DNA of 64,000 nt from positions 1,364,001-1,428,000 of the forward strand of contig JAGKQI010000091.1 in NCBI GenBank assembly GCA_018806915.1. Direction: 5' to 3'. This document shows positions 52,723 through 63,360 of the stretch, piece by piece. The notes beneath the pieces were generated by a model that saw nothing but the letters and a program-made list of their open reading frames with translations, did no database searches and was not told the DNA's origin. This stretch comes from Phytophthora colocasiae (taxonomy: Eukaryota; Oomycota; Peronosporomycetes; Peronosporales; Peronosporaceae). The translations under genes were made by a program, and so were the position numbers. Position 1 is the stretch's first letter. Each line of letters opens with the position of its first letter.

Positions 52723-53811
52723 ATGGATACAGGTTCCTCTAGAAGAGCCTTTCGACAATCTCTCGTCCTTATGGGAACGATGCTGCGTCAAAACGCCTTG
52801 GCTCAGTCTACCTCTACCACCTACAGCCGCCACTGGAGCCAATGGTATCAATTCATCAGGCAGATGAAATGTCTAAATGGCTCACCCAGTCTACGGCTTC
52901 TAGAAGACTCGGATACTTCGCTACACGTTGCTGGGCAGGCGGCTGGAACAACAGCAACATCGGAAATCAACACTCAACCATCCAGCTAAAACTCGCCAGC
53001 ATCCGCTGGTTTCATCGTCGATACAAAAATTTATCACTTACAACAAGTCCGAGACTCAAGCTTCTACTCAAAGGAATCAAGCGTTTATCGGCCCCTAGAC
53101 GGAAGAAACAACCACTGACTCCGCCCTTTTCTACGGCTGCTCTACCGCTCCCTCGATATGGCAAACCCGAGGCAGCGCCTGCTCTGGGGGAGCATCGTCA
53201 TCGGTTATTTTTTCCTACTTCGACGGTCCGAATTTCTCCAAATCGGCAAAACCCGACGCTTCTTCTGCCTGAAAACAAGAAACGCGTTCTTCTCGGATGA
53301 CAACGGCAAACGAGTGACACGAAACAAGGCTACATCAGTCACCATCGGCCTGGAAGGAGAGAAGAATGACCAATTCGGCCGTGGAGCCTGGCGAACGATG
53401 AACAGATCGGGTGACAAGTTGTTATGCCCACTTCGAGGCTTACAACATATTCTGAGAGCCCGCAAGCTGCTAAAGTGCCAAGCGGATCGGCATCTGTGCG
53501 GAACCCTTTCATCTCAAGACGTTGTCGCGACTATCAAAAGAACAGCGAAGAGGATCGGTGTACCAGCCTCGAACTACTCGTCGCACTCTATTCGAATCGG
53601 TGGAGCCACAGCCTTGGCGACCAGTGGTGCGGATAAACTCTCTATCAAGTTCCTAGGTCGCTGGCTGTCCAACTGCTACGAAGACTATCCACGACATGCT
53701 GCCGCAGCATCAAAGGGACTATCGAGGCAAATGGTGCAGCCAATCAAGTCGTCAAGCGCTGCAAGCAAACAACCTACGCTTGGGGGCCGCTCACCTCGCC
53801 CTCCAACTTGA
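52723..53811 (+). pseudogene. Ngaro tyrosine recombinase, two frameshifts
   Basis: Catalytic motifs of a tyrosine recombinase are spread over three frames: N-terminal SAM-like part from 52723, middle from about 52870, catalytic part from 53158. The last has LLRRSEFL (first Arg), SHSIRIGGAT (His-x-x-Arg) and LGRWLSNCYEDYPR (Trp and candidate Tyr nucleophiles). All key residues remain, so inactivation is through the frameshifts near 52870 and 53150. Confidence 0.82.
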
Positions 53812-53860
53812 CCTCAGCAAATCTACGTATTGTGCCCCACTGTTCTGTTGCGTGATGGAA
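53787..53860 (+). repeat. Ngaro repeat B1
   Basis: Direct copy of B2 (54021-54095), abutting A2; overlaps the end of the recombinase frame. Confidence 0.88.
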
Positions 53861-54020
53861 AGCGGAAGTATCCAGGAAGGATACTCCTATTTCCGGAAGC
53901 ATAAGGAACAGGAGACGCTAACGGCAGCGCGCGACAAGAACACAAGGACTCGATAGAGAACTACTGTAGATAGACTCGGAGGCCTCACTTTCGCTTTTAC
54001 TCAGTTCGGCGAGAGCGAAC
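53861..54020 (+). repeat. Ngaro repeat A2
   Basis: Second copy of A1, placed directly between B1 and B2. Confidence 0.9.
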
Positions 54021-54095
54021 CCGCCTCACCTCGCCCTCCGACTTGACCTCAGCAAATCTACGTATTGTGCCTCACTGTTCTGTTGCGTGATGGAA
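54021..54095 (+). repeat. Ngaro repeat B2
   Basis: Right end of the element; the host Harbinger sequence resumes immediately after. Confidence 0.88.
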
Positions 54096-54247
54096 AAAAT
54101 TATGACCTCTCGAGCGCCAACAAAATGACCGGAATTTTTCCAAAATATCACCCCGGTCAGATATGAAATGACCGGTCATTTCTGCCTGACAATCACTCTG
54201 GAAAACACACATCGTTTTGAGCACCGACGCCGAACCTCATCGGTGGC

Positions 54248-54412
54248 ATGGCTGCCGCGGCCGTCGACGAAGAGGACTATGAAGACTTTCTGCTGCTAGA
54301 TAGCCTGTTTGGTCAGGACGGTGAATATATTATCGACATGGAAGAAGATCTTTCTGAAGTCTTGATGCTTGTCGAGGCTAACAGATACCTTTCTCCACGC
54401 AAAAAAGCCTGA
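54248..54412 (+). pseudogene. Harbinger transposase N-terminal remnant
   Basis: 54-codon frame MAAAAVDEEDYEDFLLLDSL..., Ala-rich then acidic as at the head of Harbinger nucleases, ending in TGA. The nuclease core is gone. The adjacent antisense SANT relic is only 4 bp away, so an internal deletion has brought the two genes together. Confidence 0.5.
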
Positions 54413-54416
54413 CAAA

Positions 54417-54614
54417 CTACGTGAATTTGCTCTTGTACGTGTTCCACCGGCGCTGCATACTCTCTGCCGATAGTAACTTCAGTCCTGGTGTCTTGGACGT
54501 CGTGTGTAGATGCTCCGCCAGTTGCTTGAAGGCGTAGAGCTTTGTTGTTTTCGCCCCCACGGGCGTCTTCTCCTCACAGCCGTGGATCATAGCAACGTGG
54601 GCGGGATTCTCCAT
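54417..54614 (-). pseudogene. Harbinger Myb/SANT-like DNA-binding protein remnant
   Basis: 65 codons including KLYAFKQLAEHLHTTSKT and ESMQRRWNTYKSKF, the trihelix-like SANT pattern of the second Harbinger gene in oomycetes. Upstream exon sequences continue (LLLVCWMENPAH) without a clear start. Confidence 0.55.
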
Positions 54615-55040
54615 CCAGCAGACAAGAAGTAGGTAGTCATCGCGTGCGTGTTATGTAAATCTTAATCTGCTCGGTTTCCTCAGCAGCGCCACGCATCGTT
54701 CTCTGCACAATTCAGTACTAGTAGTAGTAGATAGCTAAGAGGTATACATAAGGCGGGCTGCATCAACGTCCGTACCTGTTGCAGGATGGCAAAGCTGGGC
54801 CGCCGCCCGTACGTTTTTATAGTCCGAGTGCGCGCTACAGCACAAGATTCAAAAGTGAAAGGAAACTTGCAGTTGCGGATGGTTGACCATTTACGAAATA
54901 GTCGACCATTTCAGAAATGGTTTAGCGTTTTGGGTGAACCATTTTGTAAACAAAATGTGCGCGGATCGTAAAAAAAATGGTGACCATTTCGAGTGAAAAA
55001 TGTCGGCCAAAAAGCCAATTCTGACCCCCCCTATTGCGAT

Positions 55041-55930
55041 TGTTTTTCGGAGACCTTATTGTTGGATCAAGGCTATATTTCCTGAAGAAGATAAACCCTA
55101 CAATTCAGCAGTGTGTTCGAGAGTCGTGTGTGGCGATTGAGACGCTGGAACATTGTTTCTTCTCGTGCAAAGGATTAAAAGAAATGTGGCAGTCGTTATG
55201 GTTGCCATGGAGCAAAATATTCGAAGTTGACTTAAGTTGGCGCTTGTTACTGTTTCCGCAGTCACGAGATGTCAATGTGGATTGGAAACAACACCATAAA
55301 CTACTGCTACTACTGTGGAGAGTCCACACAGCCATTGTTTTTCATGCTACGTGGCGATTGCGCAACAAGTTCCACTTCAAGGAGACGGAAACAGAAAGAG
55401 TGAGCACTCAAATTGTGATGAATTCTTTTCATCGACACTGTCAATATATCTACCTGCATAATGAGGAGATGGAGATAAATGGCGATGCAGTAATTTCAGT
55501 TCTTCAAGATCCACCCAAACCAAGAAATTTACCCGAATTAAGCGACCGAATATGGAGTTTGAGGTTAAAGTTCTCCGCATTAGCGTCATCGACGTGCCCC
55601 TCTTACTTTCCGTCCCTGCAACCACTAGCAAGAAGCGTCAAGGCTCGCCTAGATAGACGCAATTCTGTGGTACAGCAACGTCAACGTCAATCGGAACAAA
55701 CACAAGCCATCACCGCTTCTGTATGTAACAGCACGACGTCGCATCCGACCATTCTCAATGCAGAACAAGTAGTTCAATTTCATCAGCAGCCACCACTGGT
55801 TTCATCGGAGACAGAGATGCACAGGTCACGACCGCCAAATGCTGAGAGTTCATCAAGTACACTCAACGCCGAATGTATATCTGCTGGTGCACTTACCACA
55901 GGTGACTTACCACCGCAATCTCAAGAATAA
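55041..55930 (+). pseudogene. LINE (non-LTR) 3' end fragment
   Basis: Open frame of nearly 300 codons beginning in the post-RT region of an L1-like LINE: Cys-His pattern CVRESCVAIETLEHCFFSC followed by W..LW.PW, helical region with LLLLWRVHTAIVFHATWRLRN, then a Ser/Gln-rich tail. RT and endonuclease are absent. A related piece lies on the minus strand at 57479-58010. The Harbinger element sits at its 5' side. Confidence 0.7.
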
Positions 55931-55975
55931 GCTGCGGTAGAAGATGGTCAAGCCGGTGGCTTTAGAGTTACACTC

Positions 55976-56164
55976 ATGGAGCTCTACCATCAAATTATTG
56001 AGCTTGCTGTAAAATCACAACTCGAGTCGGACCGAAGAGAGGTTGCCCGAGAGCAGTATGAACGAGAGGAGCGTCGACTAGCTCTTCAGCGCCAGCAAAA
56101 GATGATGGCGCTTACTTTCTGTAATACGAAATGCACCAATAAAGAGGTCATGTATTTGTGTTAG
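55976..56164 (+). other. Short coiled-coil frame, possibly end of a transposon-encoded SANT protein
   Basis: 62 codons, Glu/Arg/Gln-rich (ERRLALQRQQKMMAL), like the C-terminal tails of Harbinger-type SANT proteins; no start context. Tentative. Confidence 0.35.
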
Positions 56165-57478
56165 CTTACTAACTATACACTCCTGAGATCACTAGGGGCT
56201 TTCTACCCAGATTTTCTGTTGTCTTTGGTGCTCTTTCTGGTGGGGCTATAGAGGTCTGGTATTCTTGTAGCTTTTGTCGGATAGTCGTGGATTCTTGGTA
56301 TTTGTTTTCTGCCATTGAAACCCAGTTCGGGAGGCAATTCCGTACCGATGGCGGGATTTGTTACTTCTTCAGTGGACCTGGGTAGTTCCTTCGACTTGAG
56401 AATTGCTGCAACAGGTTTGCTCGCCGTTTTATGACTTGACATCCATACTGTTGATACTACCTCTTGTAATGCCTGCCGAACTTTCCTTGAGTTCCTTCAG
56501 CACATGCTTAGTACCTTGTAGTCTTAACTGGACTGTCGTCAAAAGTTCATGCTGCTTCAGTTGATGCAATGCTCTCTCGACAAGCTTCCTCGCCATTGCG
56601 GCTTTTGCTGTCGGTTGCTGTTCTTGGTGAAACCCCATCCAGCAGATCTTCCGATTCTTCCCTTATAATTGAAACCGGCCAATCTGTTCTGATAGATCTC
56701 TGCAGTAGTGCTTACTTAGAGAGGCGATGCTCAACATTTTATTGACTACATCGGAGAATTGCATCCGGGGGTGCAAAAAATAATAAAAAACGCTCAAACG
56801 CTCAAAACTTAGCTTAATCAGAAGTGAAGTGAATTAAATTGATTAACTGGTGAGTGGACAAAACTCGTTGGACCAGGGTTTGGTAATTTTCCGTAACTAT
56901 TGCCGATATTGGCAATATCATATTGCCATAATTTATTGCTCCTCAACCTCAATAACATGCAATTTTTTACACAGGTCAATCTTGGCTATAGCCAAATGTC
57001 GTTGACATGTGTGGTTGTTTTGCCAATGGATGGTAGCGAGAACTATCGCCAAACGGGTGGTGTGGCCACGTTTGCACACAGGGCACACGGGTTATTACAG
57101 TTGCTTGTCATTTCCTAACTGAAATACTACTGTAGTATATTATATCAGTTGATTTGTGTGTTGTATGTATGATGTCGAGGAAATCGGACTATGACTTGTG
57201 CGTGTTGGTCGGAGAGGTTGGACGCGGTGGGAGGGTTCTCGAGGTAACCCCTCCTGAATCCAGGCGCATCGACAGCAACCAACTCGTTCAAAAACTCATG
57301 AGAAAAGACGACATAGTGTCACATATTTCATGTGACCTACTGACTTGGTTGACATTGTCGAAAAAATTGGCAATAACTCAATTATTTATTGGCTTGGATG
57401 AAGGCCTCCAATCCGTATGATATTGTATTTTTCCTATCCCTGCGTTGGACTACAGATATTCTGTCTTAGTTTGGAGCA
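56165..57478. other. Repeat-derived region with one degraded minus-strand frame
   Basis: Around 56770-56429 (-) a broken frame reads MQFSDVVNKMLSIASL..., a stop, then WMGFHQEQQPTAKAAMARKL...; its first 55 bp are shared in inverted form with 48003-48057. The rest (56800-57478) is AT-rich with TTGGCAATA-type motifs and no gene. Confidence 0.55.
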
Positions 57479-58010
57479 TTAAGCTTGAGCAATCCATAGA
57501 TGTGGAGTTTGTTCCAGGTGAACGTCTTTCGGCGGGTCAAATCCAAGTTGTCGGATCAATAGTGCAATTGTTGTACCATCACAGTCGAGTTGGTTAGCAT
57601 GCTGGTAGATATACTGGTAATGCCTCTTAAATGACGACAGTACGTTAGCCACATGTGGTAGTTGCGCCTCCGTTTTTCGAAAGTGTATGTCGTTCCGAAG
57701 TCTCCGTGTTGCATAAAAGGCTACGGCAATCTGAACTCTCCATAGAAGTAATATCTCTCGTTGATACTTCCTCCAATTTTTGCATACATCCTGCGGCATC
57801 GGGAAGAGCAATACTTTCCACGTCAATTCAGCTCTAAAGAATCGTGACCAGAATGACCATATCTGGCGCCAGAGCGGTTGTAAAGCAGGGCACAAGAAAA
57901 GCAATGTTCCGTCGTCTCTAATGCTTGGCATGTTGGTCGCACACACTGCTGAATTGTTGGATTGAGCGGCGTCGGGAAGTACAACCGTGAACCCACGGTT
58001 AAAGCCGTAG
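57479..58010 (-). pseudogene. Second LINE 3' end fragment, frameshifted
   Basis: On the minus strand the same post-RT region as at 55041 (CVRPTC...ETTEHC, then LLLWRVQIAVAFYATRRLRND), with a frame change near 57900. The two fragments are diverged copies of one LINE family in opposite orientation. Confidence 0.7.
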
Positions 58011-58907
58011 CATCACGTCATGAACCACTGGTAACATGTAGCTCCGCAACATCAGCAAGCTTGCCAGTTCCTGGTGTATCCGACGGGGAGGGCATCGAAG
58101 ATCTTCCATCGGGTGGCGATTGAACTGAGGTACGTGTTGCAGAAGTTTAGTCCAATCTTGAGAACGTAGGAAGGGGAAAAACTTAGCTTAATCATCGTTC
58201 AAAATACGAAGGAGTAGCTGCAAAAAGAGTGCCCGACGCCGCTAACTCCCACAGCAGTCCTCCTCGCTCAAAGTACGAAATAGTAGTCGAAAAGAGAGTG
58301 TCCACCGCTCAAACGCTCCAACACCAGTCAAGAAATGAAGTAGCCAAGTGTGCAGCGCCCTCTCTCAAGTGGAATATTTACCTCCCACAACCGATATCGT
58401 TTTGATAGGTTTTACCCCCTAATAAGAGGGCGATGACGATGACCACGGTACTACCTCCAAACGGCCACCAACAAAGTTTTCATTTCATTCAAACTTCGAA
58501 ACAACACCACTAACGAACAAATAGATACTTCCTTAGCCTTAGCTTTCATCTATCCGAACTGCAGTGTCGAAGTGCTGCAAGTCCAGCCTGTGCTTCCTCG
58601 CTCCAAATCGTGCCACCACAACTAGGTCCCTCGTCTAACTAAATCGGGTATATTGCCATATTTTGCAACAAACTTGCAATATAATGTCCGTTCGGCATAG
58701 TTAGCGAACAGCAATAGGTACTTCTCTTTCATCTGGATCTAAATCCTGTGTCAAATCCGACTACTGCCCTTTATTGCATCTCGAAGTGCGCCAGAATTAT
58801 CCCCAGACTTCATGGCTGCCGCTGCGTTGATGATTCCTGAGTGGTCATCAGATCTTTGTGCAGCAATGAAGGTACTATGGTTAATTTAGACAACATGTAC
58901 CCAGTGC
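58011..58907. other. No gene recognised; repeat debris
   Basis: Contains sequence shared in part with 56780-56830 (AAACTTAGCTTAATCA and CGCTCAAACGCTC motifs). Only short unsupported frames. Confidence 0.5.
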
Positions 58908-59649
58908 ATGCTATGGAGAATCAGGAACAAAGAAATATTTGACGCAGAGCAAGTGCCCAGTAAAGCCGTTGCTCAAATGGTCTGGAATGCTGCTCAATTT
59001 CAGACGACAGCAATAATTCGAGCGTGGACAGCCAGTGCTGAGTCGTATGTAAAAGGGCACTGCTTAGCACAATGCTACAGTGTCTTTTGAGAGGTTCCGC
59101 CACAGGAACAACCTATGTTCCTGGAGACATGGATCATTCAATTCCACATGGTAAGAAAACCAACGGAGACTCGTGGTGCGTGGGTAATATGGAAGTTTGA
59201 AAGCAGACGGGTGGTACAGAGCTGAAGTGGTAGGAGTACACAAAGCTGCCAGCACAATAGTACGAAGGGAATTTGCAGACCTGATCATCTTTGCTGCACT
59301 GGACAAGATCCGAGAGCAAACTATTCCAAGCACAACTCAATTGGTAATCCAGGGGACCACTCCTCCAGTTCATCGTCCAAAGCGGAAAGATCTTTACTAC
59401 GGTTTTAACTCGTACATCTGGGCGACCATGTCCCTGAAACAAGCATCAACAACGGCAAAGTTGATCAAGCTCTCACTGTCCGGTGGCATGCAATTGGGGA
59501 GCTTTCTCGTTCAAAACCTCCCCCAAAGACTTCAAGAAATGCTCAGTAGACAAAGAATCCTAGATGATAGCCCTTCTTGGCCTCCGGATGCAGGATCTAC
59601 AAGTATTAGGCAAAGCCTACAAAAACTACAGGACTCTATGGTGAGTTAA
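58908..59649 (+). pseudogene. LINE-related C-terminal fragment (tentative)
   Basis: Begins MLWRIRNKEIFDAEQ, the W.(I/L)W..RN...F pattern of LINE C termini, broken by a stop at 59090, and continues in another frame (59197-59649, 150 codons) with no recognised domain. Identification of the second part is weak. Confidence 0.45.
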
Positions 59650-62100
59650 ATAACATAAATAGAGAATCCTTCAAAACCCTGTGCCAAATCCACACCACAA
59701 TCCCTCGAAGAAAGAATCAACTCTACGAGCTCGTCGAGGTCGTAGAAAACGTTATCTGTGTCCGAAAAGACAACACGCCACTCGTTTTCCTCCGGAACGT
59801 AGCCAGTGATGATGCCTCGTAGATACTGCTTTTGTTGAGACGCCATTTTCGTTAAAGTTGAACACTTCTCCAACCTTCCAGCCCGAAACAAACATGTGAT
59901 TTGACTTCAACTTCTTCCGCGCTGGCCCCCACTGAGTCTGCGTACGGGCAATACGCACCAGGCATCACCAAGATCAAGCTCATTCAGGTAAATTTTCTCG
60001 AACCAGGTAGCGTAGGCATTCTCCCCGCATTCACGCCAAATTCGCAAAAAATGCTGCGCCATAGTATCGAACTGAGGCGTCGATCTTGCTATATGCAGCT
60101 GAACGATGCTCTTCGAAATTATTTTCTTGTAATAATCCTTGTCCGTGAGCAGGCTTCGTTTTTCGCAGCATTTCCGGCGCAACATGAGCATAGCAATTCA
60201 TTAGCAGAATATTCGGCCATACAGTGGCGTAGGCGTTTGCGATGTACGGCGCAATCCAAGCTCCCGAATGTAAAATCCAGTCGGACATTGAAGAATGTGT
60301 AGGCGTATTCTACCACTCTTTCGAACAGAGAAGTGTAGGCGTATTGGTGCCCTGTGCGTACGAACATGTACGCCCAGGGTACAAAGTTCTTGCTATAAGC
60401 CCCTTTTTCTCGTGTAGCGTAGTCGATAAGACCCTAGAGCAACCAAAGTCCAATTACCTAAGAACACGAGAGATATCTTATAAGGCAAAGAGTAGCATTA
60501 GATATCTGATGAACTTCACTTACCGAAGTGTAACTTGTAAGTGCCATATGTCTACGCAAAAACACCATCAGAACCTTGCCCTTCGACTGCGTATAGCACG
60601 TTTCTGAAGATTCTTCGAGACGTAAGTATGATCCCAAACTATCCTTTGTAGCGCCGGCTTCTTCGAAGTGATGCCGAAAACCCAGCACGATTGAGTCATT
60701 TTGAAAGTTGTTTGAGGTCGCAGCAAATGTGTCTGTGTCAGTGGATCTGTTAAAACTTGATGATCCAAGGAAAGCTTCCTTTGTTCGACACTGCTTCAAC
60801 GCTGTCCACTCGCACAGGTCAGCATAAGTCCTTATCTTCCACCCACATGCAAGGTTGTTTGACAGCCTGCTTTTTCTGTTCTTCACTTGCATTTCGGTAG
60901 GCATCACACTCAGAACGTCAGAATGCAGGGCATACTTGAGCGCTAGAACCTTGAGAATTTTCTTTGGGCCCACACCTCCTTTTGCTAGGCTATCAACCTC
61001 CGACTTCAGTAGAGGATGGATTCCAGCTCGATTTCGTTGTACCAAAATGGTCCCGTGGTCTCCTTTCTTTTCCAGTACAACCACTTTCTGATCAACATTA
61101 ACAACTTCGCAATCTTGCACTCTACAGTATCGTCCGCATTTGTCATGGCTCAAACAGCAGTGTTCCACTTATCCCCTCCGTAATTGTGTGCGTACGCGTA
61201 TGAAAACTCTTCGAAGCTGTGAAGAGCGACCAGGGCCTCATCACGTGAAGGATGAACTGATACGCGTTCGTAATTCTCGCCTCGCTTCTTTTTCTTTGAA
61301 ACTCTTTCGGACGAAGCCACCGCTGAAGCTCTCAAAACCGGAAAATCATGGTGCAAGTTCGCTTGTGCTGATTCAGTCTTACATAATCCAGGAGCTCTAG
61401 TAGCTATCAATCCTTCATTGTGCCGGGGCGGGGACATCTTGTAAGGAAAGAGGTGTAATCTGGTCCATCCCATTGAAATTCGCACGAACACAACAGGATT
61501 AATTACAGGAACAGCAGCTACTTGCGGGCTTTGTTGTGTCGGGATTGTAACGAGAGTGAACTGTTGGGAGTTCCCAAACGTATTTACGGGATGCCTCGTT
61601 AGACACTCATTTCCACGTCGCATTCTGGGTAGTGCCCCAATGGCGTTGCCCATACAGGGGTAATGTCTTGGTCCGCTCATATCCGGGGTTGGTGCGATAA
61701 TGTCTGGAAAATGACTGTTGAAAGTGTAAGATTCATGGACGATGGTGTCTTCCATTACCGGAGTATCAAAGTGACCATCCACTGCCGAAACACTCGCTTG
61801 ATCGTTCTCCAATTCTTGCTGTAATGTATCGGCGCTTCCCAGATCTCGAATAAATGCATCCAGAACTTCTTCATGAAGCACGTCTTCATTCTGGGTGGTA
61901 TTCTCTATTGATCGCGAGGGGGCACGCATTCTTTGTGTGGTTGGCGCGGAGAGCTGTAGACACGTCTGGACCTGCCGGTCGTTTTCTCTGTTGTACCAAT
62001 CGTAGTACATGCTGCGACGCGTATTCAGCATATCTTTGAGGCGCTTCCTCGGATGCATGCTCTCTGGTAACGTCGGGTTCGTGAACATTTTGCAGCACAA
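59646..62100 (-). pseudogene. Degraded Mutator-like (MULE-type) transposase gene
   Basis: Successive minus-strand segments in different frames: 62100-61150 (N-terminal region ending HPSRDEALVALHSFEEFSYAYAHNYGGDKW), 61168-60458 (Cys-rich CGRYCRVQDC, helix-turn-helix-like KSEVDSLAKGGVGPKKILKVLALK), about 60360-59907 (transposase-like NCYAHVA, DKDYYKKIISKSIVQLHIARSTPQFD, FLRIWRECGE...WF) and 59891-59646 (small beta-rich tail). The order and the CYAHV...LH.A.S...FD pattern fit oomycete MULE-type transposases. Several frameshifts and stops make it non-functional. Superfamily assignment is moderate. Confidence 0.5.
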
Positions 62101-62185
62101 GGTGAGATAGCTAGAGTTGTTGTCGGAATGGTTGGATGCACTTGACTTCGTTGGTGTCCGCTAAGATGCTCATGTTTGTCCGACT

Positions 62186-62243
62186 GTCGACAAAATGATG
62201 ACGGACCAAACTCTGTCGACAAAATGCTGACGGACCAAACTCA
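62186..62243. repeat. 29-bp tandem duplication
   Basis: Two units (62186-62214, 62215-62243) beginning GTCGACAAAATG, differing by two bases. In the spacer between MULE and ankyrin remnants. Confidence 0.85.
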
Positions 62244-62399
62244 TTGTGTGTTACCTCAAACAAGTTACCGACGGCCCATACTCAGAATTGTAGTCACTTG
62301 CTTTCAAACCGTTACTAGCAAAACGGTGTCATACTCGAAGCTGAGCGAAGCACACTCGAAAAAAAGCTCGTTACATGCAATCAGGTGTTTAAATAATAT

Positions 62400-62565
62400 C
62401 TGCATTAAATGCAAGCCAAATGTGCCGGGATCTGTCGAAGATGTGCCTTACCAACGCCTCAAGTACGTTCCATTACCAGACGATATCACAGCTCTCCCTC
62501 ATGTTCTAAATATCCTTGACACACTGTTAATGACGCCGGAAGTAGCTCTTAAAGTGGCTAGTACA
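62400..62565 (+). pseudogene. Ankyrin-family copy 3, head fragment
   Basis: Encodes PYQRLKYVPLPDDITALPHV then LNILDTLLMTPEVALK, the start of the family protein without the MITE. Homology stops abruptly about 62565. Confidence 0.8.
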
Positions 62566-63360
62566 GTACTTCCAACGGCAAATCTGATGGTAGATTCTCA
62601 CAAACGAGTTTCAGGATAGGCATTTGGCCATGACGCGCAGCAGCAACGAAAGTCTCGTGTATGAATCTCCGAGGTACATGCTCTTCGACTGAAAGAAGCT
62701 TCAAAATCTCCTTTACGACTTCAGTCTTTTTGCGATGAATAATTTCCCAAATGCTTTTACCAGATATTCCGGTGGAGTGCGCCGCTCGTCGTATAGGAAC
62801 AGCATCATCTCCTTTTTGCCGTTTTTAGCAGCGCTTACTAAAGCTTCCCCATGGCAGTGGGGGACAAACGTTCGTCGTCTCACAAACATTTCACGACTTG
62901 TTCTTTCGTAGGTTTTAGTTTATCGTCGAGATGCCTTGCATGCAGAGACTTCACAGCATGCAGAAATGCCTTCCCGATCAACTTCGACGGTATACACTGT
63001 TGCTTGTATTAGAACAGGATAATCATCGAGTGATTTATGGCGTAACACCGCACTACGTGCTCGAAGGCAGTAGTCGTTAGCTGCTGCATATTCGATCATA
63101 AACGTCACCACAGGTAAATGACCATGTACTACGACTTCATCAAATATCGTCTGAATCTTGTTCGGCCAGAACAACAAGTAGATGCTGGTGTTGCGTGCCT
63201 CATCAATGGACATAGGAAACAACCGCTCCAAAATAACGACGTGGCCATTCCGAACTGCTGCCAACGCCCCTTTCTCCATGATCTGTAGGATGGTATCGCC
63301 ATCACCAAATAGAATTTTGGCCCAATCCATCGCTTTTGATGACTCACTACTGCCATTGTA
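62566..63360 (-). pseudogene. Ankyrin-family copy 3, inverted middle and tail fragments
   Basis: On the minus strand: EAIYNGSSESSKAMDWAKIL, ALAAVRNGHVVILERLFPMS (63350-62920), then frameshifted and deleted sequence, then SVEEHVPRRFIHETFVAAARHG and LKLVCENLPSDLPLEV near 62700-62570. These match the middle and end of copy 1, so the copy has been split with one part inverted. Confidence 0.8.

Larger units (their letters stand above)
48984..54095 (+). mobile_element. Ngaro/PAT-type tyrosine-recombinase retrotransposon with split direct repeats
   Basis: Layout A1-ORFs-B1-A2-B2: A1 48984-49143 and A2 53861-54020 are near-identical direct repeats, B1 53787-53860 and B2 54021-54095 likewise; this is the diagnostic structure of the Ngaro/PAT branch of DIRS-type elements. 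It codes in order for a gag-like protein, RT-RNase H and a tyrosine recombinase. No target duplication at the insertion inside the Harbinger element, as expected for recombinase integration. Frameshifts show that it is dead. Confidence 0.9.
48956..55032. mobile_element. PIF/Harbinger-like DNA transposon, disrupted
   Basis: The ends are exact 17-bp inverted repeats (AGGGGGGGTCAGAATTG at 48956-48972 and its complement at 55016-55032) flanked by ATT on both sides (48953-48955, 55033-55035): a 3-bp target duplication as in PIF/Harbinger. Right-hand interior (54096-55032) holds relics of the two Harbinger genes and several ACCATTT/AAATGGT subterminal motifs. About 5.1 kb of another element is nested 28 bp inside the left end. 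Confidence 0.85.

Noticed and set aside
53205..53465. Minus-strand 86-codon frame
   Set aside because: Antisense to the recombinase gene.
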